Assembly (NCBI GenBank): GCA_028824685.1
Contig: JAPPCZ010000049.1
Coordinates: 1 to 45,176 of the forward strand
DNA: 45,176 bases
Source: Candidatus Poribacteria bacterium
GTDB taxonomy: Bacteria; Poribacteria; WGA-4E; WGA-3G
Direction of reading: 5' to 3'
Made by a program: the position numbers and the translations under genes. The notes beneath the pieces are model-generated. The model was not told the DNA's origin, searched no databases, and worked only from the letters and a program-made list of their open reading frames with translations. The stretch's first letter is position 1; every line of letters begins with the position of its first letter. Below are positions 30,714 to 39,329 of the stretch, piece by piece.

Positions 30714-33446
30714 ATGAAAAACGATGATGCTAAGTGGGTTAAGCAAATTTTAGCAGGCGACGAGAATGCCTTCACTGCTCTTGTGAAAAAATACGAAAAG
30801 CGGATACACGCGTTCGTATGGCGGAGGGTAAGGGACTACCACATCGCCGAAGAGATTACGCAAGATACTTTTCTCATGGCTTATGAAAAACTTGGTACGC
30901 TGAGAGACCCAAACCGGTTTTCGGGATGGCTTTATATGATTGCAACCCGTCGCTTCCTCACATGGCTTGCGGAGAAGAAGATACCGATGCAATCCTTAGA
31001 AGCAATGAGTGAAGCAGAAGTAGAAGCACTGTTCTATGCCCAATATCTGGCGGAACAGACTGAAAAGTTAGCGACAGAAAAGCAACGCGAAGCCGTTGAG
31101 TATCTGCTTCAAAAATTACCCTCGCGTGAGCGGACAGCCGTGGTGCTTCACTACCTGAGTGAAATGACGTGCGAAGAGATTGGTGAATTTCTGGAGGTAT
31201 CGCCGAACACGGTTAAAAGCCAGCTCCATCGCGCGCGAAAGCGGTTGAAGAAGGAGGAGGCTATGGTTCGCGAGACATTAGGCAATTTTCAGAACTCTGA
31301 TGACCTCATGGATGACATTATGAAATGGACGCAGGTAAATGAACCGGGTATATTGGGAGAGGTTGGTACTTTGTCAATGACTTCCGAAAATACGCTCTAT
31401 ACCGTTATAGGAGATGAAAGTATTTACAAATTACCCGCGGGAGAGGACACATGGCAGCTGGTCAATGACACCTTCCTACGTCAAGACACTGGTGGCAATA
31501 TACCTATAGCGGAACGAGACGGCCTGCTCTATATTATTCCATCCAATGAGTTGTTTGCTTCCACTAACGGTGGTGAAACTTGGCACATGGTCAGTGCTTG
31601 TCCAAAGTGGTATGTTAGAGAATTAATGATCACGGAAGATGCTTTTTATCTTTGTCTGTGTGGTGGTATTTATCGGTCCGATGACGCTGGGAATTCTTGG
31701 AAGGATATAAGTAATGGCTTAGACAATCGCTTACCCAAACACTCAGGAATTCATTCGTTACAAATGAGTCAAGGCACCCTATTTGTGAGAACCGATCTGG
31801 GACTCTACCGTCTTGAGACAGATACTTGGAAACACTTACAGTTGCCAGTGGATGATGTCGTGCGTGTTGGCTCTTTAGCAATATATGAGGACCAAATCTA
31901 TGTCATGGCATCAGTGAATATTTTAAGGTTCTATGGAGCATCAGAAGATATTTGGAAGCGACTGTGGAAGGATGAGATACGTTCGTGGTGGATTTTTAGA
32001 TCAATTGATGGTGGTGATTCATGGAACGACATAACACCTATGGATACCTGGGGCCTAATGAGTATGGGGCCAAGTCTTACGCTGCTGGCTGCAGAAGAGA
32101 CGCTCTTGGCAATCGGGAATGATGACGGCATGGTAGCACGCTCAGTTGATTGTGGTGACACTTGGACATCTATGGAATCTTCAGGTATTTCTCCTATGCA
32201 GTTCAGTGTGCGCTGTGCTGTAGTTTTGGATGGAAGCACGTTTTATACCGGTGGCAGCAGTGGGATTCATCGTTCAACCGATGCTGGTAAAACGTGGCAT
32301 CGCTTTCATACTGGACTGGGAAGTCGTGTTGATAATTTAGTCAGTTTCGTGGCAGATCAGGCACCAAACGGGTCTGCAGCACTTTACGCCAACGTGGGTA
32401 AACAGTTTGTCAAATCGAACGATGGCGGGACATCGTGGGATGCTGTCAGCTTGGAAGTGAACCCCAAAGAACGCCTACACCAAAAGCAACAACCGGAAAT
32501 TGTCCAGATAGAAAGAACCAATGGCGTTCTCTATGCAAAAGGAATTCAAAAACATTATGAAACCGCTATTTTTCAATTGTCTTATGATGGCAATGCGCTC
32601 AGTCCTGTTAAAGAGGTTCCACCCTCTTTCAGTTCGACTGGATTGATGCACAGGATACTAAAAGGGAAGCATTTTATCTTTAGAGACAAACGTAGGTCAG
32701 GTCCGGAACTCCGAATTGGTTTTTCTGGTGTGTCCGGTTCTCTATTGGATGAGTTATCAAAAACCGATGACTTTGGGGCAGACCGTTTCTTTGAAAGGTT
32801 GATAGAGGTACAAACAGACCCTCCATTGGTATATGAATTAATATGGGAAGGATTGTGGGGGAGTGTTGCTGTCAACGATGATACGTTCTACATGGAATAT
32901 AACTATAAACTGTTCCGATGGAGACCTGGGGATTCGGAATGGCACGACACTGGCGTAGAAGAGACCAGTGAACTCTCCCGTGAGACGTTATGGAGAAGTT
33001 TTAAAATCGCAACGTTGGGAGAAACCGTCTATGTCGGTAAACGGGATGGGCATCTTTTGCAATCGCTTGATGGCGGGGACAATTGGAACGACATTACATC
33101 AAATCTTCCGCTGTCTGTTGAGCACTTCAAGGAGATAGTCTTTGCGGGTTTAACGGTTTACGTCGCGACAGATAAAGGCGTTTTCAATTCAAAAGACGGT
33201 ACTATCTGGAGTCTACTTACCAATGAAGTGGAAAAGCCTGTTATCGTCAAGTCGTTAGCTACAGCGGGAGATTCTGTTTATGGGGCTAACGATAAAGGTA
33301 TTTATCGTCTACGGAACGATATAGGTGTTTGGGAACAAGTTGCGCCGGAAATTTCAGGTGTTGTAACGTCTCTCGTTGTTGATGAAGACACCTTTTACGT
33401 TGGGGCGGAACACTGCGGTGTACTCCGTTTTGAACGTTCAGTATAA
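30714..33446 (+). CDS. ECF sigma-70 factor fused to an Asp-box (BNR) beta-propeller, paralogue
   Basis: 910 residues, clearly homologous to the protein at 23520 along its whole length. Sigma region 2 has YHIAEEITQDTFLMAYEKLG and region 4 has LPSRERTAVVLHYLSEMTCEEIGEFLEVSPNTVKSQLHRARKRLKKEE. The propeller has Asp boxes such as STNGGETW, SDDAGNSW, SIDGGDSW, SVDCGDTW, STDAGKTW, SNDGGTSW and SLDGGDNW. Both proteins share YMEYNYKLFRW and VYVGKRDG segments near the C-terminal third. AGGAG precedes the ATG. Four bases separate its stop from the first permease gene, which ties the sigma-propeller and permease functions together. Confidence 0.88.
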   Translation: MKNDDAKWVKQILAGDENAFTALVKKYEKRIHAFVWRRVRDYHIAEEITQDTFLMAYEKLGTLRDPNRFSGWLYMIATRRFLTWLAEKKIPMQSLEAMSEAEVEALFYAQYLAEQTEKLATEKQREAVEYLLQKLPSRERTAVVLHYLSEMTCEEIGEFLEVSPNTVKSQLHRARKRLKKEEAMVRETLGNFQNSDDLMDDIMKWTQVNEPGILGEVGTLSMTSENTLYTVIGDESIYKLPAGEDTWQLVNDTFLRQDTGGNIPIAERDGLLYIIPSNELFASTNGGETWHMVSACPKWYVRELMITEDAFYLCLCGGIYRSDDAGNSWKDISNGLDNRLPKHSGIHSLQMSQGTLFVRTDLGLYRLETDTWKHLQLPVDDVVRVGSLAIYEDQIYVMASVNILRFYGASEDIWKRLWKDEIRSWWIFRSIDGGDSWNDITPMDTWGLMSMGPSLTLLAAEETLLAIGNDDGMVARSVDCGDTWTSMESSGISPMQFSVRCAVVLDGSTFYTGGSSGIHRSTDAGKTWHRFHTGLGSRVDNLVSFVADQAPNGSAALYANVGKQFVKSNDGGTSWDAVSLEVNPKERLHQKQQPEIVQIERTNGVLYAKGIQKHYETAIFQLSYDGNALSPVKEVPPSFSSTGLMHRILKGKHFIFRDKRRSGPELRIGFSGVSGSLLDELSKTDDFGADRFFERLIEVQTDPPLVYELIWEGLWGSVAVNDDTFYMEYNYKLFRWRPGDSEWHDTGVEETSELSRETLWRSFKIATLGETVYVGKRDGHLLQSLDGGDNWNDITSNLPLSVEHFKEIVFAGLTVYVATDKGVFNSKDGTIWSLLTNEVEKPVIVKSLATAGDSVYGANDKGIYRLRNDIGVWEQVAPEISGVVTSLVVDEDTFYVGAEHCGVLRFERSV

Positions 33447-33450
33447 GTCT

Positions 33451-34950
33451 ATGACAACACTTTGGCTAATTATTCAGCGAGAATTTATCTCAAATGTGCT
33501 GACCTCCCGGTTCATGATAGGTTTTGTCGTCTGCCTGATTTCGACTGCTGCTGCCATTTTTGTTCAAGTTGCGGATTACGAAAAACGATCGGCTGCGTAT
33601 CACGTTGCCGTTCAAGAACATCAAGACGAGACGCGAACATGGGACCTCTATAGCCAAATCAATCCTAAAGCACACAGAAAACCGAACCCGCTCAGTATTT
33701 TTCGCGTGGGAATGGAAAAATCTGGTGCGGATATGGTAAGTATTGACCTTGCAACACCTATTTGGGAGAAAGATGCGCAGAAACAGGGTTCGGACAACCC
33801 TTTTCTCTCAATTTTCCTTTCTGTTGATGTCATTTTTGTCTTCAAAATTGTGCTCAGTGCATTAGCAATACTGTTTGCTTACAACACGATTTCAGGAGAG
33901 AGGGAAGATGGCACACTGAAACTGGTATTATCCAATCCGGTTCCGAGGGACAGACTTGTACTTGGGAAATATCTTGGCGGGATGTTGTCGCTGTTTCCAA
34001 TTGTAGTGATTAGTTTTGTTGTCGGACTTGTTATCGCGTTCGCTTCTCCCACGACTACTTTCAATGGTAGTGATTTACTACGCCTCGTCATGGTACTCAT
34101 TGTCTCACTATTATATGTGTCAGTCTGTTATCTTTTAGGATTGCTCTTATCTGTATGGACAAAGGCCGCAGCGACTACATTGATCCTCTCAATGTTTATT
34201 TGGGGGATTCTGACAATTGTTCATTCAAATATAGCAACCTTTGCAGTCTCGAAATTCCCTCCGCATAAACTTCAACCCGAAAAAGAAGCACGGCAGCAAG
34301 TTGAAAAGATATGGGAAGATTTCAAGACGGAACGGGATACCTATATTCTCAAAAAGTGGGGATATAAATACCCAGTAAGCGCGATTTCTCAGGAAGAGGC
34401 ACTCTCAATACAGATTACCATGAGTTCGCCATGGGAGCTTGGGTTTAAAGAGTTATACAACATTGAACCGATCCGCAATGCAAATGTCTCCAAATTTCAG
34501 GAGGTATTAGGTTATCAAGAACCCCTCCGTATTGATTATGCTAATAAAGCTGAAGAACTTCTTAAACGGAGGGAGGAAATTAGCGAAAGAAACGCGCAAC
34601 TTGCCAGAGATATTTCTCGAATTTCTTTCGCGGATGCATACCGCTTTGCTGTAGGGACGATAACCGGTACGGACCGGGAAAGTTACAACGATTTTATGGA
34701 TCAGACGAGGCGTTATAAACGTCAGATTGTTGGTCACCTTGCTGATAAAAACGCGTTTTCCGAGCGGGCATGGTTTTCAAGCGATAAGGAGGCGGCAGAA
34801 TTAATAGACCTGCCCGTTTTTCAGCACCGATATAACTCCGTTTCTGAGAGTTTCTTTCGCGCATTGGGCGACATCTTTATTCTGTTAGCGTGGAATGTCA
34901 TTCTGTTTATAGGGGCATACCTATCGTTCCTTCGGTATGATATGAGTTGA
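33451..34950 (+). CDS. ABC-2-type permease subunit A, cassette 2
   Basis: 499 residues, the same length as its paralogue at 26854. It shares NPLSIF.VG, DNPFL..F.S.D..F.F and ISGEREDGTLKLVLSNPVPRDRLVLGKY. The topology is one N-terminal membrane segment, a soluble loop, four clustered segments, a long soluble loop and a final segment. ATG 33451 is chosen because it lies 4 bases after the sigma-propeller stop and begins the homologous MTTLWLIIQREF. An upstream in-frame ATG would overlap the sigma gene by about 70 bases. No strong ribosome-binding site is visible, so coupling to upstream translation is likely. Confidence 0.85.
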   Translation: MTTLWLIIQREFISNVLTSRFMIGFVVCLISTAAAIFVQVADYEKRSAAYHVAVQEHQDETRTWDLYSQINPKAHRKPNPLSIFRVGMEKSGADMVSIDLATPIWEKDAQKQGSDNPFLSIFLSVDVIFVFKIVLSALAILFAYNTISGEREDGTLKLVLSNPVPRDRLVLGKYLGGMLSLFPIVVISFVVGLVIAFASPTTTFNGSDLLRLVMVLIVSLLYVSVCYLLGLLLSVWTKAAATTLILSMFIWGILTIVHSNIATFAVSKFPPHKLQPEKEARQQVEKIWEDFKTERDTYILKKWGYKYPVSAISQEEALSIQITMSSPWELGFKELYNIEPIRNANVSKFQEVLGYQEPLRIDYANKAEELLKRREEISERNAQLARDISRISFADAYRFAVGTITGTDRESYNDFMDQTRRYKRQIVGHLADKNAFSERAWFSSDKEAAELIDLPVFQHRYNSVSESFFRALGDIFILLAWNVILFIGAYLSFLRYDMS

Positions 34951-34962
34951 AAGGAGGGTTAT

Positions 34963-35064
34963 CAGTTTTTTAGTTTTCAGTCATCAGTTTTCAGTTAAGC
35001 GTGCGGTGATTGCAAACGTTTTGACTTATGCAAATGGGTAACTGATAACTAATAACTGATAACT
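34963..35064. repeat. repeat element rich in TCAGTTTTCAGTT, between permease genes of cassette 2
   Basis: Left end with TTATCAGTT, TTTTCAGTCATCAGTT and TTTTCAGTTAAG units, right end with inverted AACTGATAACTAATAACTGATAACT. The position is equivalent to 28354-28556 but the internal sequence is shorter and different. Confidence 0.7.
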
Positions 35065-35071
35065 ATTAAAA

Positions 35072-36523
35072 ATGATTTGGCACATTGCGAAGAAAGAGAT
35101 ACATCACAATCTCATGACGTTACGGTTCGTCTTAATGATAATTCTTCTGCCTGTCCTGATGGTGGCAAACGCGCTCATATACGGATTCGGTAATACGGGA
35201 TACACAGAAGAGATCTACAATTATAATCGTAAAGTGACACAGAGATTGGCGCACATTGAGAGATTCGCTTCAGAAGGTTTAGGGAAATTGGCAATGATGG
35301 GCCCCGGAGAAATACCGAAGCACCCAAGCCAGTTAAAATTTTGTGCCGATGGGACTGATGAGTCGATACCGCGTTCTATCACAATAGCAGACCGCACAAA
35401 TTATGGCAGAGGCGGGAACGAGGGGGAAGCATATAGATGGCGAGAGATGTGGTCCTTGGAATATCTACCTACAAATCATAGCGGGGACGCAACTACACTC
35501 ATCAAAATTGACTGGGTCTTTATCGGTATTTTCATGAGCTTTTTTGTAATTTTATTCACCTTTGATGCCATCGCAGGGGAACGCGTTCAAGGGACACTGA
35601 GTCTAATGATGTCTAACCGTGTCTCTCGAGGACAGATTTTGTTGGCAAAATACTTGGGGGCGTTTTTTACGCTTATGGTTCCACTCACAATCGGTATCCT
35701 GATGAACTTGTTAATCATTTACCTTTCAGGGAATATCCCAATTGATTTTAGTGATTGGCTCCGAATTTTGGGAATGGTAGGGCTTTTTGCGTTGCATATC
35801 TCTATCTTTATTTTTTTAGGGTTGTTTTTCTCCAGTTGGGTCTCAAATGCTATAACCAGTTTAGTCTGGCTTCTATTAAGTTGGGTATGTTTGGCGTTTA
35901 TTTTTCCAAGTCTACTCGGTATTTTTGTTGGCACTCTTGATCCGATTCCATCAATAGAGGTAATTTCATCGCGTAGACAAACCCAATTGGCAAACATTGA
36001 AAATGAATTTCGCCCTTTGAAAACATCGGAATCAAGCAAGTTAAAACAGGCACCTTCTCCCGATAATCCCTTGGCTACACGTCGTTGGGCTGCCTATCTT
36101 ACATCCATTGGAGAAACGAAAACCCAAATAGCGGATAGGCATGTAGACCAGCAATTTAGACAAGTCCGACTCGCCCGCGAACTCACCCAAATTTCGCCAA
36201 CAGCATGTTTCCAATACGCGATGGAGGGGTTCGCAAACTCAGGGATTACCAGCTATATGAATTTTGTCCAACAAGTTCGTCGCTATAGACAAACGTTTAA
36301 AGATTTCATAAAATCAGAGGATAGCGGCGACCCGGATAGCCTTCATATTTATTTTGTGAGAGAGGGTTTGTCTCAGAAACCAGTAGATCCAGACGCTGTG
36401 CCACAGTTTGAAGAGAAACCTTCGTATCAAAGCGTCCTTTTTCCTACCGCACTGTTAATCCTTTTTAATGTCCTGTTCTTTACTGCAGCGCAGCTGTCCT
36501 TTCTCAAATGTGATCTGAAATAA
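35072..36523 (+). CDS. ABC-2-type permease subunit B, cassette 2
   Basis: 483-residue paralogue of the protein at 28557. It shares the N-terminus (MIWHIAKKEIHHNLMTLRFVLMIILLP against MILHITKRELYDNLNSLRFAL), the GLGKLAMMGPGEIPKHPSQLKFCADG loop, FDAIAGERVQGTLSLMMSNRVSRGQILLAKY, and the C-terminal DSGDPDSLHIYFVREGLS. Six or so membrane segments are predicted by eye. As in cassette 1, a repeat element precedes the start and no ribosome-binding site is seen. No ATPase gene follows; an intrinsic terminator lies about 50 bases downstream. Confidence 0.85.
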   Translation: MIWHIAKKEIHHNLMTLRFVLMIILLPVLMVANALIYGFGNTGYTEEIYNYNRKVTQRLAHIERFASEGLGKLAMMGPGEIPKHPSQLKFCADGTDESIPRSITIADRTNYGRGGNEGEAYRWREMWSLEYLPTNHSGDATTLIKIDWVFIGIFMSFFVILFTFDAIAGERVQGTLSLMMSNRVSRGQILLAKYLGAFFTLMVPLTIGILMNLLIIYLSGNIPIDFSDWLRILGMVGLFALHISIFIFLGLFFSSWVSNAITSLVWLLLSWVCLAFIFPSLLGIFVGTLDPIPSIEVISSRRQTQLANIENEFRPLKTSESSKLKQAPSPDNPLATRRWAAYLTSIGETKTQIADRHVDQQFRQVRLARELTQISPTACFQYAMEGFANSGITSYMNFVQQVRRYRQTFKDFIKSEDSGDPDSLHIYFVREGLSQKPVDPDAVPQFEEKPSYQSVLFPTALLILFNVLFFTAAQLSFLKCDLK

Positions 36524-36572
36524 TATCAGAAGTCATATTGAGAAAAACATAAGGGATGTTATAAAATAGGGT

Positions 36573-36607
36573 AAGAAAGGATAGTTTCTGTCCCTTTCTT
36601 TTCTTAT
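36573..36607 (+). terminator. intrinsic terminator after cassette 2
   Basis: AAGAAAGG (36573-36580) pairs with CCTTTCTT (36593-36600) and is followed by TTCTTATC. It lies about 50 bases after the last permease stop, before the convergent protease gene. Confidence 0.6.
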
Positions 36608-36781
36608 CATTAACTTTCGGGCAACTTTCAACGATTCTTGCCCGTACTCGCTATGAGTTCATTCGCTTATCCGTGTCGTTCGGTTCTCTGTTTCATTGCA
36701 GTGTAGTGGATACACAGATAGTGATTAAGCGATGATTTCTCTCGGCCGTTTTTGATCAATATGAGACGCGTGGCGGGTTTA

Positions 36782-36808
36782 GGCAGATATCTAAAACGGA
36801 TATCTGCC
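36782..36808 (-). terminator. hairpin after the metalloprotease gene
   Basis: Perfect 10-bp stem GGCAGATATC/GATATCTGCC with a 7-base loop, 24 bases past the minus-strand stop. Its GGCAGATA core resembles the terminator at 12854-12881, but no T run follows on the minus strand, so termination is uncertain. Confidence 0.45.
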
Positions 36809-36831
36809 AGTGATCTGCATCAAGTTATCCG

Positions 36832-39273
36832 CTACTGGACGGTGACGTAGTAATTTTTATGCTCCCGTTCTCCATGGGTATTGCCATTCCAGGCGTAAGC
36901 CTGTATCTGAAAAGTCCATGATCCCGTCTGTGCATCAGAAGGTATCGTGTAACTCACGGACAGATTCGATGTAGCCGTGCCACCATGAAAATAATAATAG
37001 TTGTAGCTGCTGCTCCCGGGTGGCCACACATACAAATAGACCCCATAACAAGGTGCGCCGGTGTCTACCGTCGCTGTAAGTGTATTGCCAGGACTATAAC
37101 TCGACGCGACCCCCGAAACCGTGAGTGCAAATGTGGGCGTTGTCGGTGTCGTCGGTGTCGTCGGTGTCGTCGGTGTTGTTTGGGTAACACTTGCGTTTTG
37201 AGAGACCTCATAGCCTGTACCGTAAGTTCCATTGACATACGGGAAAATATAAGCGGTTATTTTATAGGATCCCGTGGCTGCATCGGTTGGGAACGTATAA
37301 GTGAGCGTTGCCTGTGTTGATGTGCCGCCGCCGTAATACCACTTTATTTGCGTTCCCCGATAAGTTGTATCGCCGGGCGCTTTGACATACAACCAGATAC
37401 CGTAATAAGCAGGTGTTGTCGTAACAGTTGCCGTCAAAGTCCCGCCGGGGTTATAGGAAGTTGCGTCCAGCGATATTTGTGCCGTGGGTGTCGTAGAAGT
37501 TGTCGTTGTCGTAGAAGTCGTAGAGACATCAACGTTATAACTTTCTTCATAGACATTCCCATTGCCCGGATAGACATAGGCTGTGATCTTATAGGTACCC
37601 GACACGCCCGATGGGAACGTGTAAGTGAGACTTGCGGTTGTGGCACTCCCATTGCCCGCATCTATTTCTACATTCGTGCCTAAAGAGGATGTATCTGTCG
37701 GTGATTTGACATACCAATACACCGAACTATACGCAGCAGAAGTGCTAAAGTTAGCGGTGTGTGTGCCGCCAGCAGAAGCGGTGTATGAACCGTTAGAGGA
37801 TGTAAGGGATCGCGTTGGTTCGGCATCCTGTCCCTCGGTAGGCCCCGCTGTTTTCCGCCCTGTTCCTCTTGCCGATTTTGGCGTTTTTACATCTCCTGCT
37901 AAATCGTAATCGGGGTAGTGATCTGTGGTGGGTGGAAATAGCGCAAATTTACTCGTATAGGGATCCATCACGCATCCCGTGGGGTGGTTCTGAATACAAT
38001 CGGTGGAGCAATGATCTAAGTTTACCATGTGCCCCACTTCATGCGCAATGATGTTAGCAACGAGATCATTCACAGAGACGTTTGCAAAATCTGCGTTTGT
38101 TCGTTTTTCATCGGTAATCGCATCTACATAAATATTGATTAATGATAATTCGTACGGTTTATGGGTTCCAGCTGCAAGTCCAAAATAATCGTTTGGATTC
38201 ACAGGGTGTCTATTTACATTTACATTATTTACATTACTTATTGGTGCCCATATTCTGAGTGCATGGACATAATCGACATCCGGAATACCATCAGAGTTGG
38301 AGTTTATCCAGCCCACCTCGTTTGAGACGTTGACGTATCCGGTATGTGTGGCATTCCAGACCTGTCCCCAAGGATCATTGACACAGATAGAATGAAGTTT
38401 GGTGAACGTAGGTGGATGATCTGTTGCGTCACCAATACCGTAAGCGGACATAGAGCTGTGTATGACGTAAAAAACATCTTTTGTTTCCGGGCTTGTGCGT
38501 ATATGCCCGGTAGCACCGCCGCCGTATCCGCCATATTGTTGTGTCATGAATCCTCTGTATTCTTCAAAGACAGTGAAGCCATCACCATTTTCATTGTTGC
38601 CAGCGGGTCCTGTTTCTTTATCAACAGTATTCTGTCGTTTTTTCAAGAGAGGCACGCTATATGGATAGTCTTTGATTCCTGCTTTTCTGCGTGTTCCACT
38701 GACACTGACATCTTCTGTAGCAGAGTTTGCATAGACGTAAGGGTAAAAGTCGTTCTGCCATCCGTCAGCGATATGATTTCCGTTTTCGTCGCGTGGGACG
38801 GTGCCGATATCTTCATCAGCTTTTCTGTATGTGTCGTTACTTCTCTTTCTATAGACTTGTGCTTTGAGTTTTCCCCACGCGCCATAGTCGTAGCATCTGA
38901 CGTTGACGGTGAGGTCAATGTTTTGATAACGTCTATATTCTGCCGGGAGTTCATACTTGAGCACGCCCGTTCCCAGGTCTGTCCATCCGCTGTTATCTGA
39001 TCTCAATAACGCCATGTCCGCAGTGGTGTCATCGCTGTCCAGTGGATAGTTTGTGCAATGTCCGTTCATAGTTGAAACATTCCTGAGCGAGACCAGCACA
39101 TAACCATAAGTCGGTCTGTTGGTGATTTTTATCGTGACGGGTAACGTTTGACCGCGTTGTGGGAAATCGGTTGGACTTCCGATGACATAAACTTGTGTAG
39201 CCTCTGCATCGTCAAACGTGTTGATAAGGGTGAACAGGCTCAATATGAGCGTGAAAAGAATCATATTTTTCAT
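36832..39273 (-). CDS. secreted metzincin-type zinc metalloprotease with three C-terminal repeat domains
   Basis: 813 residues with a signal peptide (MKNMILFTLILSLFTLINTF, cleavage near AEA-TQV). The catalytic zinc motif H-E-x-x-H-x-x-x-x-x-H is complete in HEVGHMVNLDH near residue 410, and CVMDPY may be the Met-turn. After a PTEGQDAEPTR linker come three related beta-rich domains of about 90 residues (each with a Y..VYWYVK / YGIWLYVK / YGVYLYVW core and TYTFP or SYTIP). They are joined by Thr-rich and TTP-repeat linkers; the latter come from a 9-base tandem repeat near 37137-37180. ATG 39273 follows AGGAGA with 7 bases of spacing. It is the second gene behind the leader at 40974-41049. Substrate and target are unknown. 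Confidence 0.8.
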   Translation of the reverse strand: MKNMILFTLILSLFTLINTFDDAEATQVYVIGSPTDFPQRGQTLPVTIKITNRPTYGYVLVSLRNVSTMNGHCTNYPLDSDDTTADMALLRSDNSGWTDLGTGVLKYELPAEYRRYQNIDLTVNVRCYDYGAWGKLKAQVYRKRSNDTYRKADEDIGTVPRDENGNHIADGWQNDFYPYVYANSATEDVSVSGTRRKAGIKDYPYSVPLLKKRQNTVDKETGPAGNNENGDGFTVFEEYRGFMTQQYGGYGGGATGHIRTSPETKDVFYVIHSSMSAYGIGDATDHPPTFTKLHSICVNDPWGQVWNATHTGYVNVSNEVGWINSNSDGIPDVDYVHALRIWAPISNVNNVNVNRHPVNPNDYFGLAAGTHKPYELSLINIYVDAITDEKRTNADFANVSVNDLVANIIAHEVGHMVNLDHCSTDCIQNHPTGCVMDPYTSKFALFPPTTDHYPDYDLAGDVKTPKSARGTGRKTAGPTEGQDAEPTRSLTSSNGSYTASAGGTHTANFSTSAAYSSVYWYVKSPTDTSSLGTNVEIDAGNGSATTASLTYTFPSGVSGTYKITAYVYPGNGNVYEESYNVDVSTTSTTTTTSTTPTAQISLDATSYNPGGTLTATVTTTPAYYGIWLYVKAPGDTTYRGTQIKWYYGGGTSTQATLTYTFPTDAATGSYKITAYIFPYVNGTYGTGYEVSQNASVTQTTPTTPTTPTTPTTPTFALTVSGVASSYSPGNTLTATVDTGAPCYGVYLYVWPPGSSSYNYYYFHGGTATSNLSVSYTIPSDAQTGSWTFQIQAYAWNGNTHGEREHKNYYVTVQ

Positions 39274-39299
39274 GAAAGGTTCTCCTTTATTATGAGAGA

Positions 39300-39324
39300 G
39301 GCGGTGTGGTGCTTTCACACCGCC
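39300..39324. repeat. intergenic hairpin between the TPR and protease genes
   Basis: GGCGGTGTG (39300-39308) and CACACCGCC (39316-39324) form a 9-bp stem. It lies in the 56-base gap of a minus-strand operon and could attenuate the downstream gene or protect the upstream mRNA end. Confidence 0.55.
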
Positions 39325-39329
39325 TTATC

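Noticed and set aside
37348..39000. Long plus-strand frames opposite the metalloprotease gene
   Set aside because: They are Cys/Arg-rich shadows of a Thr/Gly-rich coding sequence; the minus strand has signal peptide, zinc motif and ribosome-binding site.
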